52,640 nt of DNA. Origin: an uncultured Parabacteroides sp. GTDB taxonomy: Bacteria > Bacteroidota > Bacteroidia > Bacteroidales > Tannerellaceae. Of this stretch, positions 43,878 through 52,419 are shown piece after piece. The notes under the pieces were generated by a model. The model had not been told where the DNA came from, did no database searches, and saw only the letters and a list, made by a program, of their open reading frames with translations. Every line of letters starts with the position of its first letter. The stretch's first letter is position 1. Both the position numbers and the translations under genes were made by a program. The stretch lies in assembly GCA_949298575.1 (NCBI GenBank), contig CASFXH010000016.1, positions 1 through 52,640 of the forward strand. The letters run 5' to 3'.

Positions 43878-44386
43878 TCGCGTTAAAATGTCCACATTGT
43901 CATGTTGGTTTAAAGGTGGACGAGGGGAAAATTCCCCTCGGTCTTACCTTTTTTAAATGTCCTAAATGCAAGGAGGGGATTCCTGTCTCTCTTTTGAACT
44001 TGAACAAGCCTTCCCAAGAGGAAGAGCACACGACTTTGATCGTACCAGCCCATGTCCATAAAGGGCGGATTACGGTGCTCGCGAACGGGGATACGGTGGA
44101 GCAAACTTTCACGCTTGACGAAGGAACTTTCACGATAGGCCGGCAATCCGATTTATCGAAAGCGGACATTCCGATTCGGACATCCGATCGTTCCATGAGC
44201 CGTGAGCATATTTGTGTGGAAGTGAAAAAAGACTCGAAAGGCCACTATAAACACCTTCTTTCAGATAATAATAGCAAAAATCATACGTTATATAATGGCA
44301 GATGTTTAGAAAAAGGAGAAATTGTCGTCTTGAAAGATAACGATGAGATTATCCTTGGACGGACGATTCTTCGTTTTAACGATTAA
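43874..44386 (+). CDS. zinc-ribbon FHA-domain protein
   Basis: 170 residues. The N-terminus has CPHC at 6-9 and CPKC at 29-32, a zinc ribbon like MJ0042-type fingers. A FHA domain at about 65-168 keeps FTIGRQSDL (Gly89, Arg90) and SMSREHICVEV (Ser109, Arg110, His112). The usual STNGTxVNG loop is varied to SKNHTLYNG. It has no membrane helix, so it is soluble. It stands between the acidic protein and the phosphatase in one transcript (overlap of 4 bp, then gap of 11 bp). Confidence 0.88.
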   Translation: MIALKCPHCHVGLKVDEGKIPLGLTFFKCPKCKEGIPVSLLNLNKPSQEEEHTTLIVPAHVHKGRITVLANGDTVEQTFTLDEGTFTIGRQSDLSKADIPIRTSDRSMSREHICVEVKKDSKGHYKHLLSDNNSKNHTLYNGRCLEKGEIVVLKDNDEIILGRTILRFND

Positions 44387-44397
44387 ATCGAGTTGCT

Positions 44398-45201
44398 ATG
44401 AATATAACGCTTGCGCAGCCATACGCGATCACGGAAAAAGGGAAGAGGGCTCATAATGAGGATTCCATTTGGCCCGCGCCTGAATCGGATTTTCGAGATC
44501 AAAGGCTTTATATTATATGTGATGGCGTAGGAGGGGCCACGAAAGGAGAAGTCGCGAGTCATTTGGCTTGCGAATCTATCCAAGTTTATTTCAACGCTTT
44601 TTTTACTCGAAAAGCGGATAATTCTTTCATACAAAAAGCGGTAGAATATACGGAGACTCGTTTTGAGGAATATCAGAAAGCGAATCCGGAGGCCAAGGGA
44701 ATGGCGACGACTTTGGCTTTGGCTTATTTTGGCAAGACGAAAGTGACGATCGCCCATATCGGGGATAGCCGGGTCTATCAAATCCGGCAAGGGCGGATCC
44801 TTCATAAGACAGACGACCATTCTCTGGTGAATTTCCTGGTCAAGACGGGGCAATTGACACCCGAGCAGGCTCGGGTTTATCCGAAGAAAAATGTGATCCT
44901 TCGGGCGATACAAGGCGCTCAACAACCCGCGGAGGTGGAAGTGAGTGTTTTGACGGATATCCAGGCGGGTGACTATATTTTCTTGTGTACGGATGGCGTG
45001 TTGGAGAAAATAGACGACGAGAAATTGCAAGAGATTTTCAAGATAAGTGACGGCGCTCGAGAAATCAAAGAGAAAATCGCGGAGATTTGCGCCGAGAGTA
45101 GCCGGGATAATTATTCTTTCTACCTCATTCCGATCCAAAAAACCACGGATCTGGCGGAAGAGGCGCAAAAAGTATTCTCTTTTTTTTATTCTTTAGTATA
45201 A
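44398..45201 (+). CDS. PP2C-type Ser/Thr protein phosphatase
   Basis: 267 residues, all core PP2C motifs present: HNEDS (19-23), CDGVGG (41-46) with metal-binding Asp and Gly, GMATTL (101-106), HIGDSRVY (120-127), CTDGV (197-201) and RDNYS (236-240) with the last metal Asp. Soluble, with no extra domains. It would reverse phosphorylation by the kinase encoded next to it. The final residues after 245 are a short hydrophobic tail (VFSFFYSLV). Confidence 0.93.
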   Translation: MNITLAQPYAITEKGKRAHNEDSIWPAPESDFRDQRLYIICDGVGGATKGEVASHLACESIQVYFNAFFTRKADNSFIQKAVEYTETRFEEYQKANPEAKGMATTLALAYFGKTKVTIAHIGDSRVYQIRQGRILHKTDDHSLVNFLVKTGQLTPEQARVYPKKNVILRAIQGAQQPAEVEVSVLTDIQAGDYIFLCTDGVLEKIDDEKLQEIFKISDGAREIKEKIAEICAESSRDNYSFYLIPIQKTTDLAEEAQKVFSFFYSLV

Positions 45202-45207
45202 ATAGCG

Positions 45208-45215
45208 TACTTTTG
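45208..45215 (+). promoter_or_regulatory. -7 box of the kinase gene
   Basis: TACTTTTG is an exact TAnnTTTG box in the short gap between phosphatase and kinase genes, 19 bp before the ATG at 45235. The kinase group may thus be expressed apart from the phosphatase group. Confidence 0.5.
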
Positions 45216-45234
45216 GCAGTCATAATGATGGAGT

Positions 45235-47019
45235 ATGAATCTGCCAAGTGGTTTTTTTCTTCAAAAGGGAAAATATAAACTGTTGAACGTGATCGGCCAA
45301 GGGGGATTTGGCATTACGTATCGAGGTATTTGGTACACGGAAGTGAAAGGTTCGCTGGGGACGATCAAGACGGAAGTCCCCGTCTGCATAAAGGAATACT
45401 TTTTCAAGGACTATTGTTTCCGGGAGGAGAAGACCTATAACGTGAAAGTTTATTCCGAGACAGGGAAAGCTTTGTTCGAGAAGTTCAAGGAAAAGTTGAC
45501 AAAGGAAGCGCGAATCCTCTCGGAAGTGCATCATCCTTACATCGTTAATGTCTTGGAAGTCTTCGAGGAAAACAATACCGCATACATCGCGATGGAGTAT
45601 ATCTCCGGACATTCCCTGAAATACGTTTTGGAAAAGGAGCAGCGGCTGACGGAGCGGAGAGCTCTCAAGTATGTTCACCAAATTGGTGAGGCCCTGCGAT
45701 TCGTGCATGAGAAAAGTATTTTGCATCTGGACATCAAGCCGAGTAACATTTTGATTGATCAGAAGGACAATGCCCGTCTGATCGATTTCGGCGTGAGCAA
45801 GCGTTACGATATTGAGCAGGAAGAGACGAGCACGACGCTTCTGACCCTCTCGAAAGGTTTCGCTTCTATTGAGCAGTATGATAGTGAGGGGATTCAGACT
45901 TTCACGCCTTACCCTGATATTTACGCGCTGGGCGCGACGCTCTACGATCTCTTGACCGGGCAAATCCCGACGGAGTCAATTTTACGGGCCACTCGCCCGC
46001 TGAAAGATCCAAGGGAAATCAATCCGGCGATCTCCGAGAAGACGGCTGAGGCTATTCTGAAAGCCATGGCGATCGTACCGGCGGATCGGTTCGCCAGTGT
46101 CAAGGAAATGATGGAGGCCTTGGACCTCCCCGAGGAAATGCCGGAGGAACAACCAGTGCCAACTCCCGACACGAAGACAGAGGAGTCGGAGGAGGAGACT
46201 ACTTTGCTCACCCCGAGCGATCAGGAAAAGCATCCCCAAGGTCCGGAAATAGGCATTGGAAAAGGTGTTTTCCCGCGGAAGAGGCAAAGGCGTCGGGTGG
46301 CGCTCTTGTCGGCCTCGGTTTTGGCAGTCGGGGGAGCGGCTTTTTTAATATGGAGCTACGACAAGCCGGAGCCGGCGGAAATACGTCTACCCCAAAAGCA
46401 GGATCGCGTAGATTCGCCGCTCGCGGAAGAGTCAGCGACGCTGGGCGATACTTTGGCTGTAGGGAAGGAGCTTGAAAATCAATCCCCAAGCGATACGGTG
46501 GAAGCGCTGATTCAAACGCCTGAACCGCAAAAAACTGTTGTCGAGTCGGAACCCCAGGCCCTCGTCGAGCAGGTCCCCGTTTCGGGAGAGAGCGCCACGG
46601 AACGTGCCGCCGCCATTGACCGTGAGTACACCGGCCTGATCGCTGCCGCCCAGACAGATCTCTCCCAAAATAATTACGCTCAAGCTCGGGCTTACCTCGA
46701 GGAAGCCCGCGATCTTAAGATTACAGAGGAGGTTGTCCGTCTGCTCATCGCCTGCGACGAGGCCGAGGAACGGGAACGGATCCGGCAACGACGGACGCTT
46801 TACGAGGAAAAGATGGCTTTTGGGAACTACATGATTGTCCGTAAGAAATCGAATGGGCGTTATGGCGCGATTGATGGAGACGCTAACGAGCGCATCCCGT
46901 GCAAATACCTCAGCGTGGGAAGGACCGAGAACGGGCGGGCTTTCGAACGCGAGGATCATCTATTTGACATTTACTCTTCAGACGCCCGGCTCGTCAGCAC
47001 TGGCGTCACTTACTATTAG
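45235..47019 (+). CDS. transmembrane Ser/Thr protein kinase (Hanks type)
   Basis: 594 residues. Kinase domain at about 14-297: glycine loop GQGGFG (21-26), ATP Lys53 in VCIKEYF, helix-C Glu91, catalytic HLDIKPSN (164-171) with Asp166, DFG (184-186), GFASIEQY and YPDIYALG. An acidic linker follows, then a membrane helix at about 354-373. The part outside (about 374-594) is acidic and helical, with a TPR-like stretch around 455-505 and a WG-like end (MIVRKKSNGRYGAIDGDANE). It is active by motif. It forms a kinase/phosphatase pair with the gene before it. Confidence 0.93.
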   Translation: MNLPSGFFLQKGKYKLLNVIGQGGFGITYRGIWYTEVKGSLGTIKTEVPVCIKEYFFKDYCFREEKTYNVKVYSETGKALFEKFKEKLTKEARILSEVHHPYIVNVLEVFEENNTAYIAMEYISGHSLKYVLEKEQRLTERRALKYVHQIGEALRFVHEKSILHLDIKPSNILIDQKDNARLIDFGVSKRYDIEQEETSTTLLTLSKGFASIEQYDSEGIQTFTPYPDIYALGATLYDLLTGQIPTESILRATRPLKDPREINPAISEKTAEAILKAMAIVPADRFASVKEMMEALDLPEEMPEEQPVPTPDTKTEESEEETTLLTPSDQEKHPQGPEIGIGKGVFPRKRQRRRVALLSASVLAVGGAAFLIWSYDKPEPAEIRLPQKQDRVDSPLAEESATLGDTLAVGKELENQSPSDTVEALIQTPEPQKTVVESEPQALVEQVPVSGESATERAAAIDREYTGLIAAAQTDLSQNNYAQARAYLEEARDLKITEEVVRLLIACDEAEERERIRQRRTLYEEKMAFGNYMIVRKKSNGRYGAIDGDANERIPCKYLSVGRTENGRAFEREDHLFDIYSSDARLVSTGVTYY

Positions 47020-47029
47020 TTTATAGATT

Positions 47030-47992
47030 ATGAAGCATTGGAAATTTATATTGATCCTTTTTTGCCTTTTTTTCGCGACAGTCGAAACCTTCGCCCAAGA
47101 GACGGCGGAGTATAACCGGCGAGGCGATGAGGCCTTGGCGCGCCAAGACTTGAGCGACGCCAAAATGTGGTATGAGGAGGGAGTCTCGCGTTGTGACTCG
47201 TACAGCATAAAGCGCCTTACCGAGTTGTGGCTCTCTCATGAGGAAATGAGGCTTTCCATGCGAAGTCTTATGAACAAATGCCTGAACTGCCTTACTGTCA
47301 GCGCGACGGAAGATGACCCCCAAGCCATCGAACAATTGGTGGTCTACTACAGAGAGGGTATTGGCACGCCGAAAAACGAGGAGCTGGCTGTCTATTGGGA
47401 GAACTATCGCGAGGAGCTTCTGGCCCCTAAGGAAGAGGTTAACGCGGCGCCCGATACGATCGTCGTCCTTCCCGAGCCTCGCGAGCGGATGCGCTTCTTC
47501 GTGGCCTATACCTATTCCATCGAGGCGCCTTTCGGTATCCGCATCGGCGGTTTGGGTAAGCGGCTCGGTTGGTACGCGCAGTTCAAGAGTAATCTCTCTT
47601 TTCAGGAGCACACGGTAAATTGCGACCAGACGGGCGAGCTGCTTTCTTTCAACGAGACGGACGCTTCTTACCAGGCGACGGGCGAGGGGAAACGAAATAC
47701 CCTTTTGGCGACGGCCGGTATGGTGGTCCGCTGTACGAACTGGATGAACCTGTCCGTCGGTTTGGGCTATGGCATGAGGGACGTGCTCCATCAATTCGTC
47801 ACTTATTCTTACGAAGATATAAATGATCAACAGCAAGTTTGGGCCAAGAACGCCGATGCTTCCGCCAGAGGGATCGTCCTTGAGGCGGATGCGTCGTTCG
47901 TTGTGGCCGGGCCGGTGTTTGTTGGCGTGGGTGTCCATACGGTCAATTTCGATTATGTGGATCTTAACGCTTCCGTCGGTGTGTTTTTCTAA
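47030..47992 (+). CDS. exported protein with repeat N-terminus and barrel-like C-terminus
   Basis: 320 residues. A Sec signal peptide (KFILILFCLFFATVETFAQ) leads. The first mature part, YNRRGDEALARQDLSDAKMW, resembles TPR or Sel1 repeats, and QAIEQLVVYYREGIGTPKNE is Sel1-like. The second half from about 155 (MRFFVAYTYSIEAPFGIRIG) alternates strands and ends FDYVDLNASVGVFF with a terminal Phe, like outer-membrane barrels. It is 10 bp after the kinase gene and so probably part of the same system, acting at the cell surface. Family unknown. Confidence 0.7.
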   Translation: MKHWKFILILFCLFFATVETFAQETAEYNRRGDEALARQDLSDAKMWYEEGVSRCDSYSIKRLTELWLSHEEMRLSMRSLMNKCLNCLTVSATEDDPQAIEQLVVYYREGIGTPKNEELAVYWENYREELLAPKEEVNAAPDTIVVLPEPRERMRFFVAYTYSIEAPFGIRIGGLGKRLGWYAQFKSNLSFQEHTVNCDQTGELLSFNETDASYQATGEGKRNTLLATAGMVVRCTNWMNLSVGLGYGMRDVLHQFVTYSYEDINDQQQVWAKNADASARGIVLEADASFVVAGPVFVGVGVHTVNFDYVDLNASVGVFF

Positions 47993-48004
47993 TTTAAAAC
48001 TATC

Positions 48005-50167
48005 ATGATGAGGCATTTTCAAAATATTTTACGTTTTATGGCCCTGGTTTGGATCGGGGTCGCTTGCGCCGAAGACCCTCAGTTGGGTGATGAAATTCGA
48101 AACGCCTTACGGCCTGACGTACGGACAGCTGATGAACTGACTGTCACGGCGTCGACTGTCACGGTTGCGGGCGAGGTCACGCGCGAGAACGGTGCCCCTG
48201 TCCGCGAGGCTGGTTTTTGCTGGGGAACCAGTGCCGATTTCAGTTTCAATCCGGAGATGGCCCGTGCGGTCGCCGAGGGGAAGGGTACGTTTGAGACCAC
48301 TATTGACGGTCTTCGCAACAACACGCTTTATTACATTCGTGCCTACGCCATCAATGAGGTCGATACGGCCTATGGCGATGTCCTTCAGTTCACGACGAAC
48401 AGTGGCGTTGGGACAGTCCGCACTTTCGCCGCTACTCATGTTGGCGCTACCTCGGCCGTCTGCGGAGGCGTGATCACGAAAGCGGGTGAGGCGCCTGTCT
48501 CTGAGCGGGGACTTTACTTGATGCGAGGCGCGGACTCTCTTGTTGTCGACTCTATTATCCCTATTCGTATGGAGGCGGATTCGTTCTATACCACGATCGA
48601 GCGACTGGAGCCGTTGACGCGTTATTATGTCCGTGCTTACGCCAGAAATGAGTTTGGCGAGTTTAACGGCTCCAATCTCGTGTCGTTCACCACATCCGAC
48701 GGGATGCCGATCCTTTCGGGACTGAAAAACGTGGCGACAAGCTACACCTTCGCCGACTTCTCGTTCACCATCGAGAGCGAGGGCGACAGCCCCGTTACCG
48801 TTTGTGGACTCTGCTATGGCATCGAACCGGAGCCAACCCTCGAGACGGCCGACACGCTGCGCTGCGGATCGGGCACGGGCACTTTCGAGGGACGCCTCAC
48901 GGAGCTCCGCCAGCAAACCCAATACTACGTTCGTGCCTTCGCCACCAACGCCATGGGCACCCGCTATTCGGAAGGGCAGGGGCTGACGTTGATCCTTTTA
49001 AATGAATTGCCCACGGTCCAGACGGTTGAAATCGCCTCCATGGCCGATGGGCAGGCTGTCATCTCGTGTGAAGTCCTCGCGGAGGGCGCTTCCGACGTGA
49101 CGGAATCCGGCATCGTCTGGAACTCCACGGCCAACGCGACGGTCGAGAACCATCTTGGCATCCTCCCCGTCTCGTATGGGGCTACGAAATACGATGGCGT
49201 TATGTCTGACCTCCGTGGAGGCACTACCTACTACGTTCGCGCCTACGCCATCAACGCTAACGGGACGCAGTATGGCCAATATCTTACCGTCCGCACGCCG
49301 GAAGTTTTCCAAGACGTTGCCCGCTTTACTGGCGCTTTCCGTAGGCCTAACTCGTCGGGCTTCGCCATGATCGACGATAACCTCTGCTATCTCCTTGGAG
49401 GCGATCGTGGTCCAGGTTATACCGACGAGTTGTGGATGTTCGTCGCCGATGAGCGTGACACGTGGCAGCAACTGGCGTCGCAACCAGAGGAGCTCGCTTG
49501 GCAAGCTAGCTTCAGTCGCGGCTTCGGACTCTGGGCGTTTGGCGGAATGACGGCCGATGGGACCATTTCGGATCGCCTCTATTTCTACTCCTCGCTCGAC
49601 AACACTTGGAGCGCCGTTAGTGAGGATGCCGCTACCCGTCCAGCGGGCCGCTACCGCTCGGCCACGGTCGTACATGGTGAGCGGGTCTACCTTATTGGTG
49701 GTCGCCGCGATTCTCTCACGAATGAAGTTTGGAGCTTCGACTCCGACCGTTACGCTTGGACTCGCCAGGCCTCCTTCCCGATTCGTCAGAGCGACGGGGT
49801 CGCGATCAGCCTCGGTGGGCGTGTCTATGCGGGCTTGGGACGCACGAATCCTGACGCCCTCTCCGCGACTTATACGAAAAAGCTTTGGTCATCAAGTGAT
49901 TTGTCGAACTGGAGTGAAGAGACCGAGTGGCCCGGCTCGACCGGTATCCAGCAGGGATTCACCGTCGGTGGCGCTCTCTATGCTATCGATACCGAGGGCT
50001 ACGTTTGGCGCTATGATGTTTCCAATAAAACTTGGACTCGGGGAAGCCAGCTCCCGTCCGACCAGCGCGACACGCATTGCGTCTTCGTCGTGGGTGACCG
50101 AGTGCTCATTGGGTTAGGAAAAAACAGTGATCAACTTATCGAATACAAGTACACATGGGACAACTAG
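48005..50167 (+). CDS. large lipoprotein with Fn3-like repeats and Kelch propeller
   Basis: 720 residues. A lipoprotein signal leads (MALVWIGVAC, lipobox ending in Cys near 21). About four Fn3-like modules span residues 30-430, each with the end phrase TxYYVRAYAxNxxGTxYG. A Kelch propeller fills the last 280 residues (FAMIDDNLCYLLGGDRG, ERVYLIGGRRDSLTNEVWSF and more). It is likely on the outer surface, a binding or sensing protein; it closes the kinase group. It overlaps the cysE gene by 13 bp. Its Kelch part recalls the lipoprotein at 40977. Confidence 0.83.
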   Translation: MMRHFQNILRFMALVWIGVACAEDPQLGDEIRNALRPDVRTADELTVTASTVTVAGEVTRENGAPVREAGFCWGTSADFSFNPEMARAVAEGKGTFETTIDGLRNNTLYYIRAYAINEVDTAYGDVLQFTTNSGVGTVRTFAATHVGATSAVCGGVITKAGEAPVSERGLYLMRGADSLVVDSIIPIRMEADSFYTTIERLEPLTRYYVRAYARNEFGEFNGSNLVSFTTSDGMPILSGLKNVATSYTFADFSFTIESEGDSPVTVCGLCYGIEPEPTLETADTLRCGSGTGTFEGRLTELRQQTQYYVRAFATNAMGTRYSEGQGLTLILLNELPTVQTVEIASMADGQAVISCEVLAEGASDVTESGIVWNSTANATVENHLGILPVSYGATKYDGVMSDLRGGTTYYVRAYAINANGTQYGQYLTVRTPEVFQDVARFTGAFRRPNSSGFAMIDDNLCYLLGGDRGPGYTDELWMFVADERDTWQQLASQPEELAWQASFSRGFGLWAFGGMTADGTISDRLYFYSSLDNTWSAVSEDAATRPAGRYRSATVVHGERVYLIGGRRDSLTNEVWSFDSDRYAWTRQASFPIRQSDGVAISLGGRVYAGLGRTNPDALSATYTKKLWSSSDLSNWSEETEWPGSTGIQQGFTVGGALYAIDTEGYVWRYDVSNKTWTRGSQLPSDQRDTHCVFVVGDRVLIGLGKNSDQLIEYKYTWDN

Positions 50168-51054
50168 AGCAGACAAATAACGACGACTACCTTTTGGCCA
50201 TTGCCCAAGCGGCTGGGAAGCTGGCGGATGAGCGTGTGTTTATCGTGCATCCCTCGGCCCCTATGCCTTTCATTGACCACGTACGAGAGCTTATGCGTCT
50301 TTTCCGCCAGGTGTTTTTCCCTGGTTTTTTCGGTCTTGAGCTGGCCGACGGTCAAGCGCTGGTGGCCAACCACCTGTCGGGTACGATCCACGTTATCCAC
50401 GACCTGTTGCTCAAGGAGATCAAAGCCGCTTTCCTTTCCCGGAACGTCCGCGAGGAGGTCGCCATGCTTTCGGCCCGCTGGATCGCCAAGGACATGGTCA
50501 AGGCTCTTCCCGAGCTTCGCGACCGTCTCGACGAGGACATCCAAGCCATCCTTGAAGGAGACCCCGCCGCCCGTGACGCTGCCGAGGTCATCCTTTGCTA
50601 TCCAGGTCTCTATGCCATCATGCACTACCGCGTGGCGCATTTTCTTTACGAATGCAAGGTGCCACTGTTGCCTCGCATGATCACCGAATTGGCGCACTCG
50701 GCCACGGGCATCGACATCCACCCCGGCGCACGGATCGGGACTCATTTCGCCATAGATCACGGCACCGGAATCGTGATTGGCGAGACGACCATCATTGGCG
50801 ATCACGTTCGCCTCTACCAGGGTGTCACGCTAGGTGCCAAGAATTTCCACTTCGATGAGGATGGTCGCCCCATTAACGAGCCGCGCCACCCGATCCTTGA
50901 AGATGACGTGGTGGTCTATTCCAACGCTTCCATCTTGGGGCGCGTCCGCATCGGGCGTGGTTCCGTGGTGGGTGGCAACATCTGGATCACTACCGACATT
51001 CCGCCTGGTTCTAAAATCAAGCAGCAAAAGTGTCAAGAAACAAATAGACCATAA
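50155..51054 (+). CDS. cysE: serine O-acetyltransferase (EpsC/CysE type)
   Basis: 299 residues. It acetylates serine to O-acetylserine for cysteine synthesis. An N-terminal helical part (1-165) precedes the hexapeptide left-handed helix. ATGIDIHPGARIGTHFAIDH holds the catalytic His and Asp; GTGIVIGETTIIGDHVRLYQ and GVTLGAKNF follow. The N-terminal extension is typical of the longer EpsC-like form in Bacteroidetes. It overlaps the lipoprotein gene by 13 bp yet has no clear link to signalling; it ends at a good terminator. Confidence 0.92.
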   Translation: MGQLEQTNNDDYLLAIAQAAGKLADERVFIVHPSAPMPFIDHVRELMRLFRQVFFPGFFGLELADGQALVANHLSGTIHVIHDLLLKEIKAAFLSRNVREEVAMLSARWIAKDMVKALPELRDRLDEDIQAILEGDPAARDAAEVILCYPGLYAIMHYRVAHFLYECKVPLLPRMITELAHSATGIDIHPGARIGTHFAIDHGTGIVIGETTIIGDHVRLYQGVTLGAKNFHFDEDGRPINEPRHPILEDDVVVYSNASILGRVRIGRGSVVGGNIWITTDIPPGSKIKQQKCQETNRP

Positions 51055-51121
51055 AAACCTTAACATTCAACCGCGTGTCCTTGGACAGTGTCGTTTTATA
51101 GTATCACAATAGTCTGGATAA

Positions 51122-51143
51122 GGCGAGGACAGCCTCGTCTTTT
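51122..51143 (+). terminator. intrinsic terminator after cysE
   Basis: GGCGAGG, loop ACAG, CCTCGTC form a 7-bp stem with one G-T pair, followed by TTTT (51140-51143). Confidence 0.7.
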
Positions 51144-51161
51144 CGTGTTTGCATCATAATG

Positions 51162-51250
51162 CCTATCGTAAGGTCTTTATAACCCAATAGTGAGGAGCTT
51201 ATAATCCAATAGTGAGGAGCTTACAATGGGCATTGTAAGAGGGGTAGAAT
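51162..51250. repeat. short tandem array of 22-bp units
   Basis: Units at 51162-51183, 51184-51205, 51206-51227 and 51228-51250 are 22, 22, 22 and 23 bp. The middle two read CCAATAGTGAGGAGCTTA then TAAT or CAAT and differ at one base; the outer two are diverged. ACAATGGGCATTGT across 51224-51237 is a perfect palindrome. It lies between convergent genes. The rest of this gap, to 51462, shows nothing else I can support. Confidence 0.75.
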
Positions 51251-51462
51251 GCCTATTATTGTGAGATTACCTCCACAAGCTTAAGGAGGCTATGCGGGGC
51301 ATGGGAGTAAACGCAAGAAATTGGGATATTTGCTGTTCAAAATAGCTTAATTGGAGTGGCATAAAGTAGAGTGGCCACAAGCATAGTTCAAGAAGAACAA
51401 GCGGAGTGGTTATAACAGGCTTTTATTCAGACAAAAGGCGTAAAATACATATTTATAATTTA

Positions 51463-51681
51463 TCAACCCCGCACCCTCTGGCAGTATTCCGAAGGCGTGA
51501 CACCCTCCTGCTTCTTGAACATCCGACTGAAATGCTGGGGATATTCGAAGCTGAGGCGGTCGGACACTTGGGAGACGGTTTCCCCTGCCGCAAGGCCGTT
51601 CTTGGCAAGCTGGATGACGAACTGGCGGATGTGGCTGCTCGCCGTGTCACCGGTGGTTTTCTTGATGACATTCTTTACCAC
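51463..51681 (-). pseudogene. C-terminal fragment of an AraC-family regulator
   Basis: The 72 codons encode only the last part of an AraC family protein: a second helix-turn-helix with SDRLSFEYPQHFSRMFKKQE and GVTPSEYCQRVRG. The sensing domain and first helix-turn-helix are missing; the stretch before it belongs to the nitroreductase gene, which it overlaps by 7 bp. I treat it as a truncated remnant. It could be translated as a small DNA-binding peptide, but that is less likely. Confidence 0.7.
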
Positions 51682-52307
51682 CTTCCTTGATGTATCCTGT
51701 CTTTGACATGGATTGCTTTCTGTCGTGGCAGGAAGGCATTAGGAGCAGGGTAGCCGATGCTGAGAAGACAGATGAATTCGTAGCCCGCAGGTGCACCCAC
51801 GATTTCCTTTATCTTTTCAGCTTCATCGGCCACCGGTATGTGAAACGCGGCTCCCAGCCCTTCGGCGGTGGCGGCAAGCAGCATATTCTCCAAGGCGCAC
51901 CAAGCAGAGGCAAAGTAGTTGAGCGAACTTTGCTCTGTGGGTTTCAGCAGAGGAACTGTCAGCTGGTGATAGAAAGGCAGGATAAGCAGCCCGCTTTCTA
52001 TCAACATCTTTTGTTGTCTGGGTAATGCCTTTTCAAACATTTCCATTTTGTCTTTGTCGCCCGACTCGTCCACTTCGCTCACCAGTTCCTTGAATGCTGC
52101 CATATTCTTTGCTAACGGCGCGATGACTTTGGCAATGTCCTCTTTTCCGCGCACCACCACAAACTCGAACTGCCGTAAATGGTCGTTGGTCGGGGCTTTG
52201 AATGCTGCACTGATTACACGGTTCAGAATCTCGTCACTTACTTTCTCATCGGTGAAGTCGCGATAGGTGCGACGCTTCTCCAAAACTTCATATAAATCCA
52301 TATTCAT
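51675..52307 (-). CDS. nitroreductase family protein
   Basis: 210 residues. DLYEVLEKRRTYRDFTDEKV is the FMN-binding N-terminal motif of the nitroreductase fold, AFKAPTNDHLRQFEFVVVRG follows, and LENMLLAATAEGLGAAFHIP and LLSIGYPA close the fold. It would use FMN and NAD(P)H to reduce nitro or quinone-like compounds. It starts next to, and is divergent from, an AraC gene at 52420 that probably controls it. Confidence 0.9.
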   Translation of the reverse strand: MNMDLYEVLEKRRTYRDFTDEKVSDEILNRVISAAFKAPTNDHLRQFEFVVVRGKEDIAKVIAPLAKNMAAFKELVSEVDESGDKDKMEMFEKALPRQQKMLIESGLLILPFYHQLTVPLLKPTEQSSLNYFASAWCALENMLLAATAEGLGAAFHIPVADEAEKIKEIVGAPAGYEFICLLSIGYPAPNAFLPRQKAIHVKDRIHQGRW

Positions 52308-52330
52308 TCGTTGTTTAATGTTTACGCAAG

Positions 52331-52338
52331 CAAAGTTA
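52331..52338 (-). promoter_or_regulatory. -7 box of the nitroreductase gene
   Basis: On the minus strand TAACTTTG is an exact TAnnTTTG box, 24 bp before the ATG at 52307; -33 region unclear. Confidence 0.5.
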
Positions 52339-52375
52339 GGGTGTTTAATTGTATCTGATTTGCTTTATTGTATGA

Positions 52376-52394
52376 TAGATTTGTCGTAGATTTG
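52376..52394 (+). promoter_or_regulatory. twin -7 boxes before the divergent AraC gene
   Basis: TAGATTTG occurs twice, at 52376-52383 and 52387-52394, 11 bp apart. Either can be the -7 box for the AraC gene at 52420. The pair could also be a direct repeat bound by the regulator. Confidence 0.4.
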
Positions 52395-52419
52395 TATCTG
52401 CTTATACAAACAGATTCTT

